64,000 nt of DNA from Paractinoplanes brasiliensis (GTDB lineage: Bacteria; Actinomycetota; Actinomycetes; Mycobacteriales; Micromonosporaceae): assembly GCF_004362215.1 (NCBI RefSeq), contig NZ_SNWR01000001.1, forward strand, positions 5,128,001 through 5,192,000, read 5' to 3'. Shown piece after piece: positions 50,523-58,647 of this stretch (position 1 is its first letter; every line of letters begins with the position of its first letter). The translations under genes were made by a program, and so were the position numbers. The notes under the pieces are model-generated. The model ran no database searches, was not told where the DNA came from, and saw nothing but the letters and a program-made list of their open reading frames with translations.

Positions 50523-51035
50523 TCAGATGCGGCCGAAGTCCTGGGTCCAGTACGGCGCGCCGCTTGAGGTGTAGGCCAGGCCGACGCCGACCGCGACGCT
50601 GGAGCAGTTCAGGATGTTCTTGCGGTGGCCGGAGCTGTTCATCCAGCCCGTGACCACCTGCTGCGGCGTGCGGTAGCCCCAGGCGATGTTCTCGGCCGAT
50701 GCGCCTTTGCGGGGGTAGCCGGCGCGCACCTCGCGGGTGACGAAGTTGCTGCCGTCCGACCCGGTGTGGTCGAAGAAGCCGTTGCGGACCATGTCCTGGC
50801 TGTGCGCGCGGGCCGCCTTGACCAGGCGGTCGTCGATCCGCAGGGCCTTGCAGCCGCGGGCGGTGCGCTGGGCGTTGGTGAGTTTGACGACCTCGGTCTC
50901 GTACGCGGCCTGGTCGGCAACCGCGGCCTTCTTCGGCGCCTTGGCGGTGGTCGCCGCGAACGCGGGGCCTCCGGCGAGGGTCGGGATGGCGATCAGGGCG
51001 GCGATGGCGACGGCGCGGCGGACGAAACGCTTCAC
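50523..51035 (-). CDS. Secreted CAP/SCP-domain protein
   Basis: A 170-residue exported protein. The signal peptide (RRAVAIAALIAIPTLAGGPA) is followed by a CAP domain of the bacterial YkwD type. This is recognised from VVKLTNAQRTARGCKALRID, AARAHSQDMVRNGFFDHTG, the GASAENIAWGY strand and GWMNSSGHRKNILN, ending in YWTQDFGRI. It keeps both cavity histidines and the Glu. Two cysteines (in GCKAL and LNCSS) probably form a disulfide. Bacterial CAP proteins are extracellular and of largely unknown function. GTG 51035 is set by AAGGAG eight bases upstream. A 39-base tandem repeat abuts its 3' end. Confidence 0.9.
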   Translation of the reverse strand: MKRFVRRAVAIAALIAIPTLAGGPAFAATTAKAPKKAAVADQAAYETEVVKLTNAQRTARGCKALRIDDRLVKAARAHSQDMVRNGFFDHTGSDGSNFVTREVRAGYPRKGASAENIAWGYRTPQQVVTGWMNSSGHRKNILNCSSVAVGVGLAYTSSGAPYWTQDFGRI

Positions 51036-51185
51036 GTTCGGGGCTCCTTCGGGCTTGCGACTTGCTGTCAGCGGTACCGATCGGGGAGCTGGGGCCGGGA
51101 TGAAGCGGGGGACCCGGAAGGCAACGCCGGGCAACCGAGCTGCACTGAACGCGTCCGTTTTGTCGCAGAAGACGCCCAGGAAAGA

Positions 51186-51223
51186 GACGCGGGACCCGGC
51201 TGCGTCAAGCCGAGCCCCGCGTC
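51186..51223 (-). terminator. Hairpin after the M4 metalloprotease gene
   Basis: GACGCGGG (51186-51193) pairs with CCCGCGTC (51216-51223), with GGCT/AGCC inside. It lies 13 bases beyond the stop on the minus strand, between this gene and the CAP gene. Confidence 0.65.
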
Positions 51224-51235
51224 GGGGGAGGAAGG

Positions 51236-53182
51236 TCAGAGGGTCAAGGTCCAGGAGTTGATGTAGCCGGTGTCCGCCTGGTACACGTCCTGCACCCTCA
51301 GCTGCCAGGTCCCGTCGGCGGCCTCGCTCGACAGGCTCTTCGTGTATGTCGTGTTGACGTTGTCGGCGCTGTCGGACGACGAGGTCGCCTTGAGGTTGTA
51401 GACCGTGCCGTCGGGCGCTACCAGGTCGACGCGCAGGTCACCCCGGTACGTGTGGACGATGTTGACGGCGATCGTCGAGGTCGCCGACGCGGACCGGCCG
51501 CAGCCGCTGATCGCGATGCTGCTGCTGATCGCCGACCCGGCGTCCGGGATCGTGACGTCGGTGCCGTTGGTGCCGGTGCAGGTGCCCGTCGGAGGGGAAG
51601 TGGGAGGAGTCGTCGGCGGGGTCGTGCCCCCACCGCTGCACGTCGGGTCGGCCGACTGGGCGGGCACGTTGACCGCGTCCCAGGCCGCCTTGACCGTGTT
51701 GAACTGGTCGCAGCTGTTCGGGAACAGGTTCTTGGCCGCGGTCAGCGTCCAGGTGCGGTACTTCAGGTACGACGACGAGGACGTCTTCATCAGCATCGCG
51801 TTGTACATGATCTTCATGGCGTTCTGGATGCCGAGCCCGGTGATCGCGCCGGAGCCGCTGCAGCGGGTGCTGGCCGGCTGGCCGTTGGCCGGGTTGGTGC
51901 CCTCGGCCATCAGGTAGAACCAGTGGTTGCCGGGGCCGGCCGCCGCGTGCACCTCGGAGCCGGGGGTGCTGCTGGAGTAGCAGTTGCTGTCGCCGGCGAG
52001 CGACGGGTTGTACATGTACCGGATCGGGCCGCTGCCGACCAGGTTGACCTCCTCGCCGACCTGGTAGTCGGGGGCGTCGTTGGGGTTGTTGATGAACCAC
52101 TCGGTTGCCGCGCCGATGGTGTCGGCGACGAATTCCTGGGTGCCGGAGCGCGAGATGCCGCCTGGGGTGGTGTCGTCGATGCCGTGGGCCAGTTCGTGAC
52201 CGACCACGTCGGCCGAGGCGATCCACTGGCCGGCCGTGTTCTTGCCGATCTGGATCTGGGTGCCGTCGTAGTACGCGTTCTGGTCGTTCAGGCCGACCCG
52301 GATGGGCCATGCGCCGCCGTTGCCGTTCTGACCGTTGCGGCCGAGCCACGACGAGAGCATCGCGTACTGCTTTTGCGCGACGTAGAAGGCGTCGACGCAG
52401 CCGGTTTCGCGGTCGGTGCCGGAGCCGTTGCCCCACACGTTGTCCGGGCCGCTGAAGGTCGCGTTGCCCGACGAGTTCTGGCAGCGGATCGAGGTGTGGC
52501 TGGGGTCCTGCAGCAGGTAGGACGAGCCGGACTGGGTGGTGTCGATCGTGACCGAGCCGTTGATCCAGCCGGTGCCCGTGCCGGCGACGTCGATGACCCT
52601 TTCCGTCGTACGCAGCACCTGTCCCGTGGCGGCGTCGACGTCGACGGTGAGGCGGCTCGGGCCCTCGGCGTTCGTGCCGGCGACCGTGGTCTGCCAGGCC
52701 AGCCGGGCCGGTTGACCTTCCTCGGCCAGCACCACGAGCTTGGTGCCCTCGACCGTGTTCACGGTCTTGAGCTGCTCCTTCGCCGTCGCGGCGGCCGCGC
52801 TGCCGGAGATCTTGGCGACGGTGCCGACCTCGCCGATCGGGGCGCTCTGCGCGACCGAGGTGGCCTTGGTCTGCCCGGCCGCGTCGGTGACCACGACGAA
52901 GTCGCCGCCCTCGACCGGCAGGCCCTTGTACGTGCGCTTGTACGGAACATAGTTGAGGCCGGAGGACTGGATCACCTTCTGCTGCTGGAAGGTCTCGTTC
53001 GAGCCTGCGTGCAGGATCGCCGGGCGGCCGGCGACGAGCGCGTCCGCCTTGTCGGAGGCCAGGGCGGCGGCGGCCGCGGGGTCCTGGGGCGCTGCGGCGG
53101 CCGGCCCGGTCGCCGCGACCATGGCGGAGGCGGCCACGGTTCCGGCCGCCAACGCGATGATCAGAGGGGTTCGACGTTTCAC
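51236..53182 (-). CDS. Secreted M4 (thermolysin-type) metalloprotease with C-terminal P-domain
   Basis: A 648-residue zinc endopeptidase precursor. The order is: signal peptide (about 1-31), FTP/PepSY propeptide (about 35-190), M4 catalytic domain with zinc motif HELAH and the third ligand Glu in QEFVADTIGAA, a substrate-site His in GNHWFYLMAEG, a Gly/Thr/Pro linker, and a C-terminal P-domain of the proprotein-convertase type (SIAISGCGRSAS; HTYRGDLRVDLVAPDGTVYN; DGTWQLRVQD). It digests extracellular protein. GTG 53182 is fixed by AAAGGAG eight bases before. It is divergent from an HTH regulator gene. Confidence 0.95.
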   Translation of the reverse strand: MKRRTPLIIALAAGTVAASAMVAATGPAAAAPQDPAAAAALASDKADALVAGRPAILHAGSNETFQQQKVIQSSGLNYVPYKRTYKGLPVEGGDFVVVTDAAGQTKATSVAQSAPIGEVGTVAKISGSAAAATAKEQLKTVNTVEGTKLVVLAEEGQPARLAWQTTVAGTNAEGPSRLTVDVDAATGQVLRTTERVIDVAGTGTGWINGSVTIDTTQSGSSYLLQDPSHTSIRCQNSSGNATFSGPDNVWGNGSGTDRETGCVDAFYVAQKQYAMLSSWLGRNGQNGNGGAWPIRVGLNDQNAYYDGTQIQIGKNTAGQWIASADVVGHELAHGIDDTTPGGISRSGTQEFVADTIGAATEWFINNPNDAPDYQVGEEVNLVGSGPIRYMYNPSLAGDSNCYSSSTPGSEVHAAAGPGNHWFYLMAEGTNPANGQPASTRCSGSGAITGLGIQNAMKIMYNAMLMKTSSSSYLKYRTWTLTAAKNLFPNSCDQFNTVKAAWDAVNVPAQSADPTCSGGGTTPPTTPPTSPPTGTCTGTNGTDVTIPDAGSAISSSIAISGCGRSASATSTIAVNIVHTYRGDLRVDLVAPDGTVYNLKATSSSDSADNVNTTYTKSLSSEAADGTWQLRVQDVYQADTGYINSWTLTL

Positions 53183-53436
53183 GCGGGTACTCCTTTCCCG
53201 CCCGGGGGTTGGGGCGGGGCTCAAGTCCGATGGTGAAAACGTAGGCATCGACGCTCGTCACCGAATCAGGGAAAACCCTTGCGCGTGGGCCGCCGCGCGC
53301 ATGATTCAACAGCGTGAACGGCGATTCAAGTGTGCGCTCCGTAATCTCATGAATTCGTAAAGTGACATCTCTGACCCTGGCCGGTGGGTGCCGGGTGGGG
53401 CATCATGGCCGGACAGCGTCCCTTCAGGAGTGTGTG

Positions 53437-54390
53437 ATGACCTCACAACTCGAGCTCACGGCCCGTACGGCATTCGCACAGGTGCTCACCGTTTGGCGCA
53501 CCCGGCGGGGCCTCTCCAAGAAGCAGCTCGCCGCTTCGATGGGCTACCACCCGTCGTACATCAGCCACGTGGAGAGCCTGCGACACCACCCGACCCTCGA
53601 GTTCGCCTGCCGCGCCGAAGCGGTCCTGGCGAGCGGGGGTGAGATCATCTCGCGGTACGAGCAGTGCCGGCAGGCCGCCGGTGAGCCCGCACCCACCCCG
53701 GTTCTGCGCAACGACTACGAGCCCAGCCCCATGCTCCCGGCCACCCTGGTGATCGAGGAGGAGAACGCCACCCTCGCGTACGCCGACGGGTGGTACTTCT
53801 GCCGGGTCGAGCGCGTGGTGCGCAACGTCGGCGACCGGCCCGTCACCTGCTATCCCGTACGCGTCGACGTCGACCGCTACCCCGACCAGCCCGGCGTGTC
53901 CCGCCGGCTCTACGCCGAGAGCCCGCTGCAGCTGTCCGATCTGGACTTCGAGGCCCACGCGGGCGACGAGCAGCCCGAGCCGATGGACGTACGTGTGACG
54001 CGCGCCTCGGACGCGTACGTGAAAATGGTGTTGATCTTTGGCAACGCGCGGGCGCGGTTCCCGCTCTATCCGGGCGAACGCACCCGGGTGACGTACGCGT
54101 ATCGGGTGCCCGCCAGCCTGTGGGGGCAGTGGTTCCAACGCGACATCCGGTTCCCGACCCGGGCGCTGACGATGTCGTTGCGGCTGCCGGCCGAGCTCGC
54201 CGCCGAGGTGAGTGCCGAGACCCTGTCGTACGCGGGCATCAAGGGTTTCTCGCCGACCGAGTCACCCGGGGAGAACGGCACAGTCGTCTACACGCTGCGG
54301 CTGCGCGAACTGTTGCTGACCAGCCAGATCAGGCTGCGGTGGCGGTTCGGCGAACGCGCGCCCGCCGGGTGGGGCGACCTGGCCGCGTGA
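53437..54390 (+). CDS. HTH (XRE-type) regulator with unknown beta-rich sensor domain
   Basis: A 317-residue protein. The N-terminal Cro/CI helix-turn-helix is VWRTRRGLSKKQLAASMGYH with PSYISHVESLRHHPTLEFAC. From about residue 110 to the end is a beta-rich domain (VERVVRNVGDRPVTCYPVRV; MVLIFGNARARFPLYPGE; RVTYAYRVPASLWGQWFQRD) that I cannot assign to a named family. ATG 53437 follows CAGGAG by six bases. It is divergent from the M4 protease with a 254-base gap and may regulate it. Its stop is four bases from the convergent peptide deformylase. Confidence 0.75.
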   Translation: MTSQLELTARTAFAQVLTVWRTRRGLSKKQLAASMGYHPSYISHVESLRHHPTLEFACRAEAVLASGGEIISRYEQCRQAAGEPAPTPVLRNDYEPSPMLPATLVIEEENATLAYADGWYFCRVERVVRNVGDRPVTCYPVRVDVDRYPDQPGVSRRLYAESPLQLSDLDFEAHAGDEQPEPMDVRVTRASDAYVKMVLIFGNARARFPLYPGERTRVTYAYRVPASLWGQWFQRDIRFPTRALTMSLRLPAELAAEVSAETLSYAGIKGFSPTESPGENGTVVYTLRLRELLLTSQIRLRWRFGERAPAGWGDLAA

Positions 54391-54394
54391 CCGG

Positions 54395-55000
54395 TCACGG
54401 GGTGCGCCAGGGCCGGCCGACGCCCTGATACTCCGAGAGCGGGATGACGTTCGTGCCGGCGGGCATGCGGTCGGTGTACAGGCGGCCCTCCAGGTGGTCG
54501 ATCTCGTGCTGCACGTGCCGGGCCAGGCCACCGCGGAACCGGGAGATCTCGACAGTGCCGTCGGGACGCCGGTGCTCGACGTCCACCCGGGCCGGGCGCT
54601 CGACCTCGCCGCGCACGTCGAAGAAGCTCAGGCACCCCTCGTACAGGATGTTCTGTTCGGCCGACCGGTCGACGACCCGCGGGTTGAGGAGCACCAATTC
54701 CCGATTCTCCGTACGGATGACTGTCGCGGCCCGGTCGATGCCGATCTGGGGGGCGGCCATGCCCATGCCCTTCGCGAACGGGTGCGCACGGGCCACGTGA
54801 TCCATCGCGGCCCTGATGCGGGCGATCGTCTCATGCGCCTCGGCGGCCTCGCGGGGCAGCTCGAAGGGGCGGGCGGGTGTTCTCAGCGCCGGGTCGCCGG
54901 CCTGCACGATCCCCAGTTCGATCATGCGTTGACCCGGGGTGGGTGATGGTTGCTGCTCGGGGCTCCTGCGCTGGGCGGGGATCGGGTGCTCCGGGCTCAT
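54395..55000 (-). CDS. def: Peptide deformylase
   Basis: Removes the formyl group from the N-terminal Met of new proteins. The 201 residues carry all three family motifs in order: GMGMAAPQIG (motif 1), YEGCLSFF with the metal-binding Cys (motif 2), and QHEIDHLEGRLYTDRM with the two metal-binding His and the catalytic Glu (motif 3). A 25-residue basic/Pro extension precedes MIELGIVQAGDPALRTPA, so the ATG at about 54925 is an alternative start. Motif 2 continues FFDVRGEV rather than the usual VPG type. This points to a paralogue, not the copy next to fmt. Confidence 0.93.
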   Translation of the reverse strand: MSPEHPIPAQRRSPEQQPSPTPGQRMIELGIVQAGDPALRTPARPFELPREAAEAHETIARIRAAMDHVARAHPFAKGMGMAAPQIGIDRAATVIRTENRELVLLNPRVVDRSAEQNILYEGCLSFFDVRGEVERPARVDVEHRRPDGTVEISRFRGGLARHVQHEIDHLEGRLYTDRMPAGTNVIPLSEYQGVGRPWRTP

Positions 55001-55086
55001 GCCCTCACTGTGCTACACGAATCCATTGAGCGTTATGCCTGTGTGCGATCAAATCGCTGCGGAACGTGATTGAATCGCGGGTCACG

Positions 55087-56280
55087 TCACACCTGACGGT
55101 TGCGGCCCGCGAACCATCCGGCGACAATCTGCGGGACGATCAGGCACAGCACCAGGGCCAGTGGCGCCCGCCAGCCGCCGGTGGCGTCGTGCAGTGCGCC
55201 GACCAGGAACGGGCCCGGGATCGCGATGATGTAGCCGACACTCTGCGCGAACGCGGACAGCCGTACGACAGTGCCGGGGTCGCGGCCGCGCAGCGCGATC
55301 AGCGTCAGCACCAGCGGGAAAGCCGTGTTCACGATGCCCAGGAAGGTCGCCCACAACCACGGGGCCGCGGCCGGGTCCCACCACAGGCCGCCGTAACCGG
55401 CCAGGCCGAAGACACCCAGCCCGACCGCTATCCAGCTCTGGGTGCGCACCCGCCCGGCCAGCGCGGACAGCCCGAACCCGAGCGGCACACCGAGGAACGA
55501 CGTGAGGGCGAACAGCAGGCCCGCCTGCTCGGCCGGGACCCCGGCGTCCCGATAGATCTGCGGGAGCCAGCCGATGATCACGTACGCCGAGGTGGACTGC
55601 ATGCCGAAATAGACCGCGAGCGCCCACGCGACCGGGTGCCGGGAGACCCGTACGGGATCATCGGTCTTGACCTCGGCCGCCGGAGCGATCGGCTCGCGGG
55701 CCAGCGGGAGCCAGGACGGCACGGCCAGCACCGCGACGGCGGCCCAGCAGGCGAGCCCGAGCCGCCAGTCGCCGCCGAACACGTGCTGGGTCAGCGGGAC
55801 GGTGGCCGCCGCGGCGGTGGTGGCGCCGACGTTGAGCGCGACCGTGTAGAGACCCGTCGTCGAGCCGACTTTGTCCGGGAAACGGTCCTTGACGACCGAG
55901 GGCAGCAGCACGTTGACGACCGCGATACCGGCCAGCGCGACGAGACTGAGCAGCAGGAACAGGGCGGTGCCACCGGCGTACGGGCGTACCGCCAAACCGG
56001 CCGCCAGCACCAGCAGACCGATCAGGATCACCCGGGACGAGCCGAACCGCCGGGCCAGCCGGGGCGCGGTCAGGCCCACGGCCGCGAAACACACCACGGG
56101 CACCGAGGCGAGCAGCCCGGCAACCGTCGAACTCATGCCGAGACCGCCGCGGATCTCGTCGAGCACCGGGCCGACGCTCGTCACCGCCAGGCGCAGGTTG
56201 ACCGCGGCCAGCAGCAGCGCTACCAGCGCAGTCATGCGCGCGCGACGTTTCTGAGTCAGGTCCTGCCCGGCGGTCACCAC
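55087..56280 (-). CDS. MFS transporter, CynX/NimT type
   Basis: A 397-residue major facilitator with 12 predicted helices. The beginning (ALVALLLAAVNLRLAVTSVG, then DEIRGGLGMSSTVAGLLASV) is typical of the CynX/NimT (cyanate and nitroimidazole) subgroup, as are APRLARRFGSSRVILIGLLV and the central YFGMQSTSAYVIIGWLPQIY. The substrate is unknown. The start is GTG 56280. It is 31 bases downstream of the second siderophore-interacting protein gene on the same strand, so it may export or import a siderophore-related compound under iron control; that link is an inference from the operon. Confidence 0.88.
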   Translation of the reverse strand: MVTAGQDLTQKRRARMTALVALLLAAVNLRLAVTSVGPVLDEIRGGLGMSSTVAGLLASVPVVCFAAVGLTAPRLARRFGSSRVILIGLLVLAAGLAVRPYAGGTALFLLLSLVALAGIAVVNVLLPSVVKDRFPDKVGSTTGLYTVALNVGATTAAAATVPLTQHVFGGDWRLGLACWAAVAVLAVPSWLPLAREPIAPAAEVKTDDPVRVSRHPVAWALAVYFGMQSTSAYVIIGWLPQIYRDAGVPAEQAGLLFALTSFLGVPLGFGLSALAGRVRTQSWIAVGLGVFGLAGYGGLWWDPAAAPWLWATFLGIVNTAFPLVLTLIALRGRDPGTVVRLSAFAQSVGYIIAIPGPFLVGALHDATGGWRAPLALVLCLIVPQIVAGWFAGRNRQV

Positions 56281-56311
56281 TTACACATCATCGACCCCGG
56301 GAAGATCGGGC

Positions 56312-57142
56312 TCACGACCGGTCTTGCTCCTGTTCCACCTGCTGGTTCCACTCGCGCTTGGAGGACTGCCACCCGTCCTCGTTCATGCCGCGCCGCCAAT
56401 AACCCGAGATCGACAGCCGGCTCATCGGGATGCCGCGCTCGTTCTTCAGGTAACGGCGCAGATCCCGTACGAAATTCGCCTCACCGTGCACGAACGCGTG
56501 CACCTGACCCGCGGGGAAGTCGCTACCCCGTACGGCCTCGACCAGCGCCTCACCCACCGGCCGGCCGCCCCGGCGCAGCCAGGTCAGCTCCAGGTCGCCG
56601 GGGCACTCGAGCTTCTGCTCCTCGTCGGCATTTTCGATCTCCACGTACGCCCGTACGCGCGCACCAGCGGGCATTCCCTCAAGCGCGGCGGCGATGGCGG
56701 GCAGCGCGCTCTCGTCACCGGCGAGCAGATGCCAGTCGGCGCCGGGGTCAGGAGCGTAACCGCCGCCCGGGCCCATGAACCGCACCACGTCGCCCGGCTT
56801 GGCCGCGGCCGCCCACGGACCGGCGATGCCCTCGTCGCCGTGCACCACGAAATCGACCCACAGCTCGGGGACCTCGGGACGCCACTTGCGAACCGTGTAC
56901 GTCCGCACGACCGGCCAGTCCTCGGGGGCTACGGTCGCGCGGATCGTGCCCATGTCGAACGGCTCGGGATAGACGGCCCCCGGCTTGGGGAACAGGATCT
57001 TCACGTAATGATCGGTGCAGTCGCCGGCCTGGATCCGGGCGAGGCCGTCGCCGCCCAGGACGACTCGGATCATGTGCGGGGTGAGCTGCTCCACCCGGGT
57101 GACGACCGCCTCGGTCGCCGGTCGTGCCGGCCTGTCCGCCAT
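56312..57142 (-). CDS. Siderophore-interacting protein, copy 2
   Basis: A 276-residue SIP/ViuB-family FAD protein that probably reduces ferric siderophores in the cytoplasm. It has the FAD motif VRTYTVRKWRPE, then ELWVDFVVHGDEG, PGDVVRFMGPGGGYAP, HLLAGDESALPAIAAALEG and HAFVHGEANFVRDLRRYL, ending in SISGYWRRGMNEDGW. ATG 57142 follows GAGGGA by seven bases. A 19-base iron-box-like site lies 26-44 bases upstream, so repression by DtxR/IdeR with iron is likely. The MFS gene after it is probably in the same transcript. Confidence 0.93.
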   Translation of the reverse strand: MADRPARPATEAVVTRVEQLTPHMIRVVLGGDGLARIQAGDCTDHYVKILFPKPGAVYPEPFDMGTIRATVAPEDWPVVRTYTVRKWRPEVPELWVDFVVHGDEGIAGPWAAAAKPGDVVRFMGPGGGYAPDPGADWHLLAGDESALPAIAAALEGMPAGARVRAYVEIENADEEQKLECPGDLELTWLRRGGRPVGEALVEAVRGSDFPAGQVHAFVHGEANFVRDLRRYLKNERGIPMSRLSISGYWRRGMNEDGWQSSKREWNQQVEQEQDRS

Positions 57143-57167
57143 GCTGCGTCCCTCGATTCGCGTAGTC

Positions 57168-57186
57168 GCCGGTAAGGCTACCCTCA
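57168..57186 (-). promoter_or_regulatory. Iron box (DtxR/IdeR-type operator) upstream of SIP copy 2
   Basis: On the minus strand the 19 bases read TGAGGGTAGCCTTACCGGC. They match the consensus TTAGGTTAGCCTAACCTAA at 13 of 19 positions by hand, including the central TAGCCT and flanking ACC. The position just before the start of an iron-uptake gene supports the call. Confidence 0.65.
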
Positions 57187-57204
57187 CTTGCCCGCGTACG
57201 AGGA

Positions 57205-57233
57205 AGGGCGGCCCGCGTGATGCGGACCGCCCT
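57205..57233 (-). terminator. Hairpin after the sortase-anchored protein gene
   Basis: AGGGCGG (57205-57211) pairs with CCGCCCT (57227-57233), and CCGC with GCGG inside. It lies 17 bases beyond the stop at 57250 on the minus strand. Confidence 0.65.
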
Positions 57234-57249
57234 CGTTCGTCTCAGCTGA

Positions 57250-58647
57250 CTACTCCCAGGTGCTGCCGGGGAGGCTGCGCCGCCGGGTGAGCGCCATGAT
57301 GATCAGGCCGATCATCAGCAGGACAGCCGCGCCGCCGACCACCGCGACCGTGTTGTTGCCGGTCAGGGCGAGCAGGCCGCCTTCGTCCTTCTTCGCGGAC
57401 TCCGCCTGCACCTGGGCGACCTGGTCGGCCACGGGGGCCTTGTTGCCCGAGTTGAACTGGCCGTCGTCGTACGTGTAATCGGTGCCGCCGGCCGCGGGCG
57501 CCGGGCTCTTCGAGGTGGAGCGGGGCTTCGGGGCCGTGGTCGCCGGGGTGTCGGTGTCGTCGGCCTTGTCGTTGCTGCCGCTCTCGCTGTTGCTTCCGCC
57601 GGTGTCGGAGTTCCCGGTGGTGGAGTTCCCGGCCGCGGGGGGCTGGGTCGTCGCCGGCTTGGTCGGCTTGGTGGTGGGCTTGGTGGTGGCCGGCTTCGTC
57701 GGGTCGGGGGTGAAGTCGTCCTTCACCGTCGGCGCGGTGGTCGGGGCCTTGGTGGGGGGCTTGGTCGGGGCCACGGTGCTGTTGGGGTTGCCCGGCGTGC
57801 CGCCGCCGTTGTTGCCGCCGCCGTTGTTGCCGCCGCCGTTGTTGCCGCCGCCGTTGTTGCCGCCGCCGTTGTTCCCGCCTCCGTTGTTCCCGCCTCCGTT
57901 GTTCCCTCCACCGTTGTTGCCGCCGCCGGCGTTGCCGACGACGATGCGGACGGAGTCGATCGCGGGCGTCTGGTTGGCGCGGACCATCATCGGCGTGCGG
58001 TGGGAGCCGTCACCGGCCCATGAGGCGCACTGCGCGATGCCGTCGGTCGGCATGCCCGGCACCTGGATGGTCACCTCGTCGGACCCTGCGCCGCCCTTGC
58101 TGTCCTCGGTGGCGACGAAGAACGCCGGAACCGGGTCGGGCTCGGGCGCCTCATTGGTGTTCGACAGCATCCGGCACGCGGTGTGGAAGTGGCCGCGGAC
58201 GAGGCCGTCCTTGAGGACGGAGCTCTCCACGTAGTACCCACCCTTGCCGGCCGCGAGGAACCTGTCGCGAATCAGGTTGCGGGTGCTGACCTTCAGCGTG
58301 AACGGCGTGTTGGCCGCGACCCGCTCCGGGGCCTCGGTGATCAGCAGGCTCGGGTTGTCCTTGGCCTCGCCGACCTCACCGAACTCGGTGGAGATGCAGC
58401 GGCTGGGCACCTGGAAACCGTCGTGCGCAGGCAGGTTGCTGTCGACGCAAGTGTCAGTGAGGATCACCTGCCCGTTGACGACCTTGCCGGCCCCGCTGCC
58501 CTCGGGCCGATCGTTCTCGGCGGCGCCGGAGATCTGGGCGAAGCCCACAGCTGCACCCAGGGCCGCGATCACGGCTCCGACCGCGAACAGCCGTCGGTTG
58601 CGTCCCGACGGCGTGGCGGCCGCGCGGCGGTAAGCAGACCTACGCAT
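57250..58647 (-). CDS. Wall-anchored protein with LAXTG-type sorting signal and GGGNN repeats
   Basis: A 465-residue exported protein. A twin-basic N-terminus with a signal-like helix (LFAVGAVIAALGAAVGFAQI) leads into a globular domain of about 200 residues with several Cys (TDTCVDSN, SRCIST, HTACRML, AQCASW). Then come eight GGGNN repeats and a Thr/Pro/Lys-rich linker. The C-terminus is LLALTGNNTVAVVGGAAVLL continuing as a hydrophobic helix with RRR near the end. LALTG fits the LAXTG motif of class E sortases, so the protein is probably linked to peptidoglycan. No function is known for the globular part. The start is ATG 58647. Confidence 0.82.
   Translation of the reverse strand: MRRSAYRRAAATPSGRNRRLFAVGAVIAALGAAVGFAQISGAAENDRPEGSGAGKVVNGQVILTDTCVDSNLPAHDGFQVPSRCISTEFGEVGEAKDNPSLLITEAPERVAANTPFTLKVSTRNLIRDRFLAAGKGGYYVESSVLKDGLVRGHFHTACRMLSNTNEAPEPDPVPAFFVATEDSKGGAGSDEVTIQVPGMPTDGIAQCASWAGDGSHRTPMMVRANQTPAIDSVRIVVGNAGGGNNGGGNNGGGNNGGGNNGGGNNGGGNNGGGNNGGGNNGGGTPGNPNSTVAPTKPPTKAPTTAPTVKDDFTPDPTKPATTKPTTKPTKPATTQPPAAGNSTTGNSDTGGSNSESGSNDKADDTDTPATTAPKPRSTSKSPAPAAGGTDYTYDDGQFNSGNKAPVADQVAQVQAESAKKDEGGLLALTGNNTVAVVGGAAVLLMIGLIIMALTRRRSLPGSTWE
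57803..57925 (-). repeat. 15-base coding tandem repeat (GGGNN x8)
   Basis: Eight copies of a 15-base unit (GGCGGCGGCAACAAC on the coding strand) encode Gly-Gly-Gly-Asn-Asn. Third-position changes in three units show it is not freshly expanded. It forms a flexible stalk between the globular domain and the wall-spanning linker. Confidence 0.9.

Noticed and set aside
57803..57925. CRISPR or intergenic satellite
   Set aside because: The 15-base units are in frame inside a gene and encode GGGNN repeats.
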